DNA from: Eudorina sp. 2006-703-Eu-15
Taxonomy: Eukaryota > Chlorophyta > Chlorophyceae > Chlamydomonadales > Volvocaceae
Length of the DNA stretch: 64,000 nt
Assembly: GCA_003117195.1 (NCBI GenBank)
Contig: BDSI01000160.1
Location: 116,290 to 180,289, forward strand
Reading direction: 5' to 3'
Shown: in pieces, positions 1-14,702 of the stretch
Numbering within the stretch: the stretch's first letter is position 1
Layout of the letters: the number at the start of each line of letters is the position of its first letter
The notes under the pieces: model-generated
What the model saw: the letters and a program-made list of their open reading frames with translations, nothing else
Databases searched by the model: none
What the model was told of the DNA's origin: nothing
Translations under genes and position numbers: made by a program

Positions 1-199
1 TGAATTACATCGAACAGCTCACGTAATTTTCGTGAGAGGAAGGGGCCGTGCTGTTGGACGTTTCCTTGATGGCGCTGAGTCATACATAATGGAAGCTGCG
101 TTTCCGCGCAACGGATCGACAGACGGCGGGACCGACCGTCTTCCGCTGTTTCATAATAGCTGCCTGGGCTCGTCCTTCCCGTGTCGTACTTCCGTACAG

Positions 200-3100
200 G
201 TAGGTTTCAAGCTCCGGAACCACATCATTGCGGAGCCGTCACTGATGCGGGGCGCCTTTCGGAGGATGGACATCGCGGGGCTGTTCCTGGCCAAGTGAGT
301 GAGAGGCCCCGTCAGGAGCTGTCGGGGGCACATGCGCTGTTACATCTACCCCAACACCTGGCTCATTTTTCGCGCCCGCCACGCCGCAGGGACGACTTCT
401 GGCGGACCGTCCGCTCCGCCTGGCAGCCCGCCTTCTCCGCCCCCAGCCTGGCCGGCTACATGCCGCGGATGCTAGGCTGCGCAGACCTGCTGGCGACGCG
501 GCTGGAGGAGCGGGCGGCGGCGGCGGCGGCGGCGGGGGGCGCGCGCGCCGAGCCGGTCAACATCTGGCGGGAGCTGGGCAGCATGACGCTGCAGGTGGTG
601 GGCTCGACCGCGTACGGGTGAGTGTACGGGTGAGTGTACGGCAGAGGTGACCGTACGCGGCGGTGCCCGAGGATGCAGCAGAGCAGCACCCGCGGCGGGT
701 TATCGCGAGGCCGACAGGGTACAGTTTACCCTCGGCGCCTAACGTATCTCTATCGGCAGATGATGCGACTCTTTATCCGCGGGGGCGCCGCAATTCTGCA
801 CGCGTCCGTTGAAGCCGCGTTTGTAATTTTACAGGTTGGCCCCCACCGTACTGCATTGTACGGATGTACGAACAGGGTCGACTTCCTCACCATGGATGGC
901 GGTGCGGGGCACGAGGAAGCCGTAGGGCTCCCGGGCGACCGGCAGGTGCCACGGGACGCGCCCGCCGCCGCCGCCGCCGCCGGCAAGGCGCCACGGCCGC
1001 CGAAGTCCGTCGCCGTGAACGCCGCCACGACGGGCGCCGCCGCCGCCGCCGCCGCCTCACTGGCCGCGGCGCCCAGGGCGGACGCCGACGTGTCCCAGAT
1101 CACCGCCGCCACCAGCAGCTCGGGCCGGCAGCTGATGCAGGCGTGCGCTGACGTGTTCCGATTCGGAGGCGCCTACACCGGAAGCAGGTGCGGTGGTGAT
1201 GATGATTCATAGAGGTTGTGAACATGTGACGACAGTGGACCCACGGGTCAATAGGTGCGGTCGTCGCGAGGGGAAATACGCATAGGGCCCCTCGTCAGGG
1301 TTGCGTGGCTGCACCCTGGCCTGGCGGATGTGGGGGCGCCCACCTCGTGCGTTGCCTCTTATGGTGGGCATCCCCTTGTCGCGGGCTCGCAGCTCCCCAC
1401 GCGCTTGGATTCGAAGAAATAAAGGAATGAATGGCTGCATCGATGAGCGATTTCAATGATATTCGTACGGAAAAGCAACGATAAGTCGTACCAGATTAGG
1501 AAAATCGTACTGTACGACAACGGCGCCAAAACCGGTCCCTGGTATCCCCGCCAACGTGTCCCCTCGCAGGTACGCCCGTGCCGCGATCCTGCTGCCGGAG
1601 CTGCGACCCCTGCTGTCGTGGCTGGCCTACACGTTCCCCGACCGCCCCTTAAGGCGGGTGCTGCAGGTGCGTGACCCATGGGTCGGACGGGTGCTGTAGG
1701 TGTGTGACCCATGGGTCGGACGGGTGCTGCAGGTGTGTCACCCATGAGTTGGACGATTGCTGCAGGTGCGTGACCCATGGGTCGGACGGATGCTGCAGGT
1801 GTGTTACTCTTGGTGGGCCCCCGCCGTGTTCCCCCGCTCTTCCCGCCCCTCCACAGGCTCGCACCACGCTCCGAAACACCTCCCTGGACCTGATAGCTGA
1901 CTGGGAGGCCAAGCACACTCAGCACTCAGGCAACCGAAAGGGCTCTCCGCTGAGGCGGGGCGGCGCCGGCGGCGCCGCCACAGCTGCGGAGCCGGCGGCG
2001 CCGCCGCAGGGTACCGAATTGGAGCGTGGCGGCGCCGGCGCCGCTGCGACCAAGGCGGCGACGGCGGCGGCGGCGGCGGTCGACGACGCGGGCGGCCGCG
2101 CCCCCGCGGTCGAGCCGGGCAGCTTCCTGGGCCTTATGTTGGCGGCGCGAGACAAGACGTCGGGGGAGGCGCTGGACGATGAGGAGGTGGCGGCGCAGGT
2201 GGGCGGTGGGCGGGGTTGGCGGTTGGCAGGTGGTGTGCGGTATGTGCTCTGTATGGCACCCGCAGTACCCGCAGCAGCAGGAGCCCGCAGCTCATGCGAG
2301 ATGCCTCAGCTGGGTCAGTGTTCGCCCCGCGGGTCAGTGGTCGCCCCGCGGGTCAGTGGTCGCCCCGCGGGTCAGTGGTCGCCCCGCGGGTCAGTGGTCG
2401 CCCCGCGGGTCAGTGGTCGCCCCGCGGGTCAGTGGTCGCCCCGCGGGTCAGTGGTCGCCCCGCGGGTCAGTGGTCGCCCCGCGGGTCAGTGGTCGCCCCG
2501 CGGGTCAGTGGTCGCCCCGCGGGTCAGTGGTCGCACACCCCGCGCGCGTGAACCGCTCCCTTCCTCCGGTCCACAGGTCCAGACGTTCATACTGGCGGGC
2601 TACGAGACCACCGCCAACGCGCTCACGTTCGCCATCCACGGTATCGCGACCCACCCGGAAGGTGAGGGGGGCAGGGGGGGTGGCGCCACCGACCGCCGAC
2701 AACCGACCGCCGACCGCCGACCGCCGCACAGCCGCTGGTATCGCAACGCAGCAAGGACGTGGGAGCCTGCCAGAGGGGCAACAGGCAATGTAAAACCACG
2801 TACCACCTTGCAAAGTACCGCGGCCGTCACATGCGTCGGTCGGTCGCTCGCTGGTCGTCGTGGGGGGGGGCCGCCGCATGTGCGTTCACCGCCCGCCGTG
2901 CTGACTGGACGACCTGGGGTTTTGCGGTGCCGCGACGGTGCGGAGGAAGAAGTTGTGGTAGTTGTTTGTTACAGTTGGAGGGGATCCGGGGCTCCGGAAC
3001 CCCACTGTGAAGAGAATGACGATGATGTTTTCCCACCGTACGGTGGGACGAGGAGCACGCAGCGCCGCGGCCGGCTTGGGCTGATGTGATGTGGCGCCGT

Positions 3101-5337
3101 CGCACTCCCTGTGATTGGCGCCCCGCCCCTCCCTCCCCCCCCCCGCGGCGATGCCGTACAGTCGAGCGGACTCTGCTGGCGGAGATCGACGAGGTGATAG
3201 GGCCGGACAGGTGGGTGCGCCCCGGCAGCAGCGGCGGCGGAGTACGGCGGGCCGGGTGGGGCGCGGGCGCCCGGGGTGGGGATGTAGCCTCCCCGGACAG
3301 GATTTAGGGGGGACGTGGATTTTCCGACGGCATGTTGTTGGGTCTTGCAAAGCGTGGCGGCGATTGCGACAAGTCCGCTGCCCTATCGTGTGGAGCTCAA
3401 TCCTCAATGGCATGATCTGGTCGCGGCGTCGCGCGACATTTGGTCGTGCCCCCTAGCTCCCCCGCGGACGTGCTGGTGCGACCGCCCCTTTGCGCTGACG
3501 GCCTGGTCCGAACACACACACACACACACCATGTCCCCCTGTGCCGCCCCCCCTTTCTTGTCGTCCTGCCGTACAGGGAGCCCACTGAGGATGACCTGCC
3601 CCGGCTGTCGTACATCGAGGCCGTGTTCCACGAGGCACTGCGGCTCTACCCGCCCGCGCACGCCACCACCCGGGAGGTGGGGGCGTCACCGCTGCAGGTG
3701 CGGTGTGGCGTGTATGTGTCGGTGGGCAGGGCGGGCCTGCGTGTGACGTGAGGAGCGCAGCCGCGCCCGGCAAGGTGCCTGTGTTTCACACACCTGCCCC
3801 CTGCCCACGTGCCCAGCCCTGATGGGAGAGGTGAACTGTGGGGCTGTGTGGGTTGAGAGCGTTGGCGACGAGTCCGCTGAGCCGCGGCTGGGCTGATGTC
3901 GTCGCGCTCGTAAGCCGGCGCGGGGCCGCTGCCCGAGAACCTCTACGTTCCTACGAGGACCTCGACGTTCCTGCCCATTCCCATGTCCCAACTTCTCGCC
4001 CCAACTCCTCGCTCAATTTCTCCCGGCCCCACCCCGCCCCCACCCCGCCCCCACCCCGCCCCAACCCCGCCCCCACCCCGCCCCCACCCCGCCCCCACCC
4101 CGCCCCCACCCCGCCCCCACCCCGCCCCCACCCCGCCCCCACCCCGCCCCCACCCCGGCAGGTCGGCGGCTACACAGTGCCCCCCGGCACGCCCATCATA
4201 CTGGCGATCTACACGGCCCACAACGACCCACGGGTCTGGCCCCGGGCTGGCGAGTTCATTCCCGAGCGCTTCCTGCCGGTGGGGCGGCGTGCTCGCATAC
4301 GCATCCGCAGCCGGCCTGCAGGGCTAATGGGGGGCGGCGGGACGGGGGGATGCTTCAGGTGGCAGCGCCTTGGGCACCCCGTCCAATAGGCGCACGTGGT
4401 TGGGGGCTGTCGTACGTCGCCGTGCGTTTCCCTCGAAGTTGGGACTGGGGATGGCGGGAAAGACAGGAGCGGTGACGCGGCGTGCTGTTTTACGTCAGCA
4501 GTCCGTCGAGGTCTGCTTCTACCTACTAAGCCCCCTCGGCACTTCGAGCAGGTAAACGTGCCCGCCCTCTACAAACCCACACAACTCCCCGCCCAGCACC
4601 CGCCGCCCGCCCGCGCTTCGAGACGTGTTCACGCTGCCTCATTCCCCCATCGTCACATCCTGGAGAGGTCCCCGGTGCAGTCCATTCCTCACCAGGCCGC
4701 TGCTCTGGCTGCCAGAGCAGAGGCAGCTTGAAGATGGCCCCCCGGCCCCCCCTGCTTGATTCAAATTTGTCTACCAATTTCATGTACCCGCCTCCCTACC
4801 CCACCACCCCACTCCGCCCGCAGAACTCGCCGCTGCACCCCGAGGTCTGCGCGCGTGTCCCCACAGCGCACGCGCCATTCGGGTACGGCACCCGGATGTG
4901 CATCGGCTGGCGATTCGCCGTACAGGTGGGTAGGCCGTGGGTAGGCCACTGGGCGAGCGAGGACGAGCAGCACCATCAGACACGGTGTGCGCCCAACCGC
5001 ACGGGCATGCACCGTGCGAAGGCACCCAACGGCATGATTGTTTCTTTCACCCAGCCACCACCCAACGCACCCAGCCCGCCTCCCCCCGTCTGGGCAACGT
5101 CCTTTCAGACCCCCGCCTCCCCCTTCCCCTCTCCCCGCACGCACGACGCATTGACGCTGTTGGCACCCTCTCGTACGGCAGGAAGCCAAGCTCGCGCTGG
5201 CCCGGCTGTACCAGCGGATGCGGTTCGAGGTGGAGGACGGCCGGCGGCCCCTGCTCGTGAACACGTCGCTGACGCTGTCACCCAAGGGCGGTCTCTGGGT
5301 GCGGCCGGTGCTGCGGCGCAGCGCCAAGGCGGAGTAG
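200..5337 (+). CDS. Cytochrome P450, 3' part of gene (11 exons in window)
   Basis: This is a heme-thiolate monooxygenase missing its N-terminus, including any membrane anchor. Exons are 200-294, 390-617, 876-1187, 1570-1666, 1857-2198, 2577-2661, 3162-3210, 3577-3697, 4162-4278, 4824-4925 and 5182-5337 (TAG). All phases agree, giving 567 residues in the window. Visible family motifs in order are: helix-C WxxxR (FWRTVR) in exon 2, I-helix oxygen-binding AGYETTA in exon 6, K-helix ExxR (EALR) in exon 8, PERF in exon 9, and the heme-cysteine motif FGYGTRMCIGWRFA in exon 10. Exons 3 and 5 carry Ala/Gly-rich insertions that make it longer than a usual P450. The motif spacing resembles the CYP3/CYP4/CYP711-like clans, but the subfamily and substrate cannot be told. 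The first exon boundary is uncertain, because the sequence at 197-204 could be read as a donor or an acceptor. Confidence 0.9.
1656..1800 (+). repeat. 33-bp minisatellite spanning the exon 4 splice donor of the P450
   Basis: About 4.5 copies of a 33-bp unit run from the end of exon 4 into the intron. Each unit repeats the exon end plus splice donor (CTGCAG|GTGCGT or a close variant). Donor-like GTs fall at 1667, 1700, 1733, 1766 and 1799, exactly 33 bp apart. Three units contain the perfect palindrome GACCCATGGGTC and a fourth a decayed copy. The unit is 11 codons long, but the second unit has an in-frame TAG. Confidence 0.9.
2312..2536 (+). repeat. 19-bp minisatellite in P450 intron 5
   Basis: About 12 nearly perfect copies of GGGTCAGTGGTCGCCCCGC lie between exon 5 (ends 2198) and exon 6 (starts 2577). 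The unit holds GCCCCGCGGGTC, one mismatch from the GACCCRYGGGTC palindrome. All three forward frames are open across it, which explains the long spurious ORFs here. Confidence 0.9.
4017..4160 (+). repeat. C-rich 11-bp minisatellite before a 3' splice site
   Basis: About 12 copies of CCCCACCCCGC-type units run up to the acceptor of P450 exon 9 at 4161. The tract is a pyrimidine-rich leader to the CCCCGGCAG acceptor and probably acts as an extended polypyrimidine tract. Confidence 0.85.
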
Positions 5338-5562
5338 CAGCAGTAGCAGCAGTAGCAGCAGTAGCAAGACCTGGAGCTGGCTGTGGCATGCATCGGAGGG
5401 GAACGGGGGGTGCTGTGGAGAGGCATGAGCGAGGCGGGGCAAGGCGGGGATTGAGGGGTCCGTGCAATTGTGTTGAGGTTGACGTGGTCCGGGGCTCCGG
5501 GCGAGGGGCTTCAGGCCTTCAGCGGCACCGGCCTCCGCGCCTTTGGGGGGCAGGCAAGTGTG

Positions 5563-5977
5563 TGTAATAGAACGGCAGCGTTGGCAGTTGGGTCCTACAG
5601 CAAAAGATGCGAAGGCCGGGGAAGTGCAGGGCCGCGGGCCTCTCCGGCAGGTTGTTGATGTTGTACCGCTGTTGTACGCTGTCAGGAAAAGATTTGTTTT
5701 AAAGGTCACGGTCCGGGTCCACTTTTGAGGAGTAGCCGGCACATTGACCGGAGGGGTTTTGAGTAAGGTTGACCCAGTGCAGGTGGATTCAAATTCAGTG
5801 GTGATTTGAGGGGTGATTATGATGATGTGCAGGTCGGGCTCAGTTTCTGGGACATCACTGCATACGGTGTTGCATGATGAGGGCGAACCCCTTTTGTCGC
5901 GAATGTGTCCGCAGGTTTGGTGAGGATGATACGAGTGGTGGCTGACGGCCCTTACCCCCTCCCCCCGCCCTTTGTAA
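5563..5977 (+). terminator. Candidate P450 poly(A) signals (TGTAA)
   Basis: TGTAA, the usual green-algal poly(A) signal, occurs at 5563-5567 (226 bp past the stop) and at 5973-5977. Either could end the transcript. No other gene is seen between 5338 and 6467, and the second half of that interval is the RPT3 upstream region. Confidence 0.45.
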
Positions 5978-6467
5978 CCTTCTCTAAAATTACCCTGTAC
6001 AAGATTTTAGAAGAATGCTTCCACCTGCAAGAACCATTTTCAGCACGCCATCGAGAGCGCGCATGAGGGGCATCTTTGTACGCTGCCACGTTTGGGGTTT
6101 GGCCGTGCGACACGGAAGTGCTGCACGGAACCCGATCACATCACCGGAAGTAGAACACAGACCGCAACCAATTAAGCTTCCGAACTCTATATTTCGGTTT
6201 TGACATGGCTATTCAGGGCTGCTTTGAAGAAAGTATGCCGTACGAGCGTGACGAGAGGGAACAAAAAGCCTAACCAAAGTTAATACATTCAGAATGTTTA
6301 ATACATTGAATGCTTCCGTAGGAAGTCACACAAAGTAAGTTTAGATTGTTCTGGCCATACAGGTAATTTTGCCGGGATCTAGCTCGACTTGTAAGCCGGT
6401 CGGCCCGAACGCCCCCAAGCGGGCTGGGGCTCTTTGATCATCACACCTTCGCTGAAAGCCTTGGAAA

Positions 6468-10538
<4,071 letters not shown>

Positions 10539-10952
10539 GGGAGAGGGGGGAGGCGCTGCGCCGGGGCCGACACGTGCTGTGATGTGAGCCTTGCGGGACT
10601 GCGGTGCGCACGGGTAGCCAGCCCAAGAAAAGTGGGGGGGCGCCTGGTTGCGGACTCCCACAGTGTCTTGCAGCGCATCGGTGGCAGGTGGAAAGGTTGG
10701 AGGCGAGCGTACAGGGAGAGCGCGTCGTGTCGCGTCATGTAGGGTGGCGACTGGCCCTGTACCATGGTCGGTGCTGTTTATGCTGTGGGTTATTGCGGAT
10801 GTCCCTCGCTTCGCTCAGGATGAAGCGGGCATGGAATGCGATAAATGTAGGTGTTGTTGTTGTTGAGGTCCAACCGCTGGTTGCGTCCTTGCGAAGGCCG
10901 TGTTTGCTCCGAACTGGGGCTTGGCGCAGGTCCAGCACAGGAATGGAATGCA

Positions 10953-10957
10953 TGTAA
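10953..10957 (+). terminator. RPT3 poly(A) signal TGTAA
   Basis: This is the first convincing TGTAA downstream of the RPT3 stop, giving a 3' UTR of roughly 430 nt. Between 10958 and 11460 I see no gene. Confidence 0.5.
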
Positions 10958-11469
10958 CGGATTTTGCTTGTTGGAATGCTTCCGAATGCGGTCACTGCAA
11001 CGCAAGGAGAAGCCCATTGCAAAGCCAAAGCCTCGCGGTCAGGGCCAGCTGTGTAGGCGGCCCATATCTTCTCGGCCAAACTGCCAGAAGTTTGGCCGTC
11101 CGGGGTTGCCATCGCACCGGCGCAATTGTTATTGGTTCGGCCTGTATTGTACGGCGCAGTACGGCGGGTGGTTATTGCGCCAGCGATTATTTCCTAGCCA
11201 CGCTATGAAACTCAGCGGCCCATTCTTACGACCATTGGTGACTCGAAATTTGTCGACGCAACCACTGTGATATTCACACTCAAGTAACCGCGGGGGTTGT
11301 GTAGGCTGAGCACGTCTCCACGGATGAACGAGGTCATTGCATGCACCAGCAAGGGTGTATGCTCAAGTAATTGCTGGAGGATTGAGCTCACGGAATGGTA
11401 AGAAGAGTATACACCATTGCAGTGCCTTGGCAGTTGCAGCCGCACCTGGATAACCATATGTCATTGTAT

Positions 11470-11477
11470 TATAAATA
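11470..11477 (+). promoter_or_regulatory. TATA-like element upstream of the 962-aa protein gene
   Basis: TATAAATA lies 107 bp before the proposed ATG at 11584, in a locally AT-rich stretch (11461-11500) that stands out from the GC-rich surroundings. Its position fits a Pol II core promoter. No cap-site evidence is available. Confidence 0.4.
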
Positions 11478-11583
11478 TCATAATCTATATAATTTCATGC
11501 TATCGTCCGTCGACAGCTGCCAAGGGTTACCCTGGCATCCTCGGATAGCGAGGCTTTAATAAGCATTGCTCCATACTTGCTTT

Positions 11584-14500
11584 ATGCAGTTGACAACGGA
11601 GGATTTTTATGATATTCTTGCTGCCAATGAGCGGCTACTGGAAGAAAATCGCCATGCTCAGCGGCTTGCAACCGAACCGCCGCGTCATGCGCAGTTGCAA
11701 GAGCGCTACCTGCAGCAGGCGGTAAGCCGCCTGGGTTGATGTCATTAGGCTCTCGATGGTAAACTTGCTGTGCCGCTCACGGCTAGTAAAACTTCGGAGT
11801 TCCGAGCTGAGCGTTTCGACCGTTACGAGTACATTCGAGCTCTAGCTACACCTGGCATCCGCCTGGTGATCACCATGGCAGCAGTTCCCTCACAGCTACA
11901 GTGCATTACGCGTAACATTCAAGACTCCTTCAATTATCATAGGGCTGCAAGGGACGAATGTGCTCCATCCGCCAGCTCACCCACGTCCGCTACAAACCAC
12001 CCTCTTGCAACTCCTCCCTCTACAGGCCAAGCTGGGGCTCATCCCAGCCCGCTTCTCGTCTCCAGCCCGGCATTCGCCCTCCGCCGGGCGATCCCCGGCA
12101 TCCTCTTCCGGCGGAGCCAGCCCCGGCAAACGGCCCGTGCCGCCGCAGGGGTACGGCGGCGGTCGACCACCGAGGGAACGCGTCGCGCGCGAGCTAGCCC
12201 GCGCCGAATCCGCCACGTGCAACACCGCCGCTGCGGCCCTTGCCGCCACGGAAGCACTGTACCAGGGCCCCCCTCGGCACCGGTTCCGGAGCGACAGCCG
12301 GGGCACACACCTCGGCAGCTCCGACTCTGACAGCTCCAAAAACTCGTCCGCCGACTCCCACTCCTCCGGCTCCGTCGCCAAATCCTCGGTGTCGTCGATA
12401 TGCTCCTCGTCGAGCAGCCTGACCGGGTTTGCGAGCGACGGCGGCGTCCGTCGCGGTGCGACCCATCGGCCGTCGCGATTTCGCGATGACGATGGTTTCG
12501 GAGCGGGCGAGGATGGGCGCAGCCATGGCGGTGAGTCCTTACCTAGCACCCCCCGGCGGCATCGGGGCAGCGGCGGCGGCCGTGCGGCGGAGCAGAGCGA
12601 GCGAGCGACCCGTGGGTCGGAGGGCGGAGGCGGCGAACGAAGCACGCCACGGCGGACGAGCGGGCGGGAGGGAAGCGGCGGCGGCGGCGGCGGTGCCGGC
12701 GGCGGCGACAACCGTCGAGGCAGCGGCGGCGGCGGCGGTGCCGGAAGCCATGGGCGTCGTGGCAGCTCTGGCGGCCGTGGTGGTGGCGACGGCGGGGCGG
12801 TGCAGTTCCTGCGGGAGCCCACGCCCGCCTTCTTACGGCGGTGGAGGGCTGTGAAAAAGAGTGAGCATGGGGACCGGGGAAGGTTGCGGCAGCAACGCTG
12901 ATGTAGGCCGGCAGCCCAGTAATCTTCAGGATGGGCCACATCTTAGTTCTAGAGCCTTTAAGGCCTCTAAACGTGTGTCCATTCCAACCACAATAAATCA
13001 AAACTTGGTTATCGGCCCCGCCGCCCGTCGCCGGGCTTGACTGCCCGCGCAGCTGCCTGCTCGCGATGTGAGCGTTATTGTACGGTTTTGGATTGTTATC
13101 AGTTGCTAGTAGTTATACCGTAGTTGATAGGGATGCTACGTCACGTCTTGCGGTGCATGACTGTGCGCCGCTGTGTTTTGATCTGCAGGGAAATACGCCA
13201 AGCAGAAGCAGGTGGTCCGCTTCCTGTTGCGGACCTCAGGTGCGGGCTGGAGGCGGGGCGGGGCGGGGCGGGGGGCATGATGGGGCGGGGCAGATTGGGC
13301 GAGGCGAGGCGGGGCGGGGGGCGGCATGATGAGATGGGGCGGGGCAGATTGGGCGAGGCGAGGCGGGGCGAGGCGGGGCGGGGCGGGGCGGGACGGAGCT
13401 CTGGGGTTCAACTTGCGGTGCCGGGGCTTGAGTGAGTGTGTGGCCGACTGGGTTTGTGCGCCTGGGTACGGGAACATGTCATGCTTGTCGTACTAGAGGC
13501 TGCCCTTGATGTCTGTACACCCAATGTTTCGGACAACGGCGGCACCGATCCCGGGGAGGGGAGGGGAGGGGAGGGGAGGGGAGGGGAGGGGAGGGGAGGG
13601 GAGGGGAGGGGAGGGAGGGGAGGGGAGGGGAGGGGAGGGGAGGGAGCCACCCGAAGGCAGGCAGCGCAGCAGGGGGAAGGGCAGAGGGCCGAGGCAGGCA
13701 CGCCACGCCATGGCGCCTACCGGAACCCCACAAGACCCGAAAGGCTGCTCAGAGCCTGAGGTGGCAGGCAGCGGGCCGGGCAAGGTTGAGGCGCCCGCGC
13801 TGCCGGGGTCCCGCGAGCGTGTGCCCGAACCACCCAGGCCCGTGATAACCTCCGTGTGTGTGTATGTGTGTGTGTGGTTGTTACATATCTGACCGGGCCT
13901 GACGCTGGCCAAGGGCCGCTAACCCAGCCCTAACGGACAGACCGCCGAAGCACTCTCCTCCCTTTGCGGGGGAGGGAGAGGGGCGTGAGGGGCCGCATCC
14001 CCCCTTGCTCGACCTAGAGCACTCGCGCGGCCTGGAAAGCACCGCGGTATCGCTACGAAAACAAAGACCTCAGCCATGCCGTCTCCTCTTCGGCTGGGCC
14101 CCGTGCAGCGCCAGTGCCTCGTGGGCCTGGGATTGCCGCCCGGGTTTAGAGAGGGTTTAGAGGTTTGTATTTAAACCCTGTGTTTAGAGAAAAGTCCCGC
14201 CCGACCTCGTGTGTGTGTTATTTAAGCAGGCAGAACAGGAGTGCGTGACATGCGAGGGGCCAAGTGGCGCCCAATAGTTTGCCCGTATGCGCATATAGTA
14301 TACCCATTGCCCGACCCGTATAATAAACAAAAGGCTGCGGTGTCGGAAGAACGCTGTCGATTTGGCGCGCTGTTAGTTGTTGTCGCGGCGTCGCGGAAGA
14401 CTACCAGCTGGTGCGGGTCGGCTGCCTTGGCCACACAGACTCACACCACAATGCTGTGCGTGCGTGCGATCCTCTCGTTGTTACCCACCTGCAAGCAAAA

Positions 14501-14611
14501 CGCCGTGCAGTCAGCACCGCCGTAGACGATCCGGAACGATGCGAAATAACGTAATCATGTGTGCGAGCGAAAGAGCTTGCATGCCAAGGCAGCAAAGGGG
14601 ATGGAGTGCGA

Positions 14612-14702
<91 letters not shown>

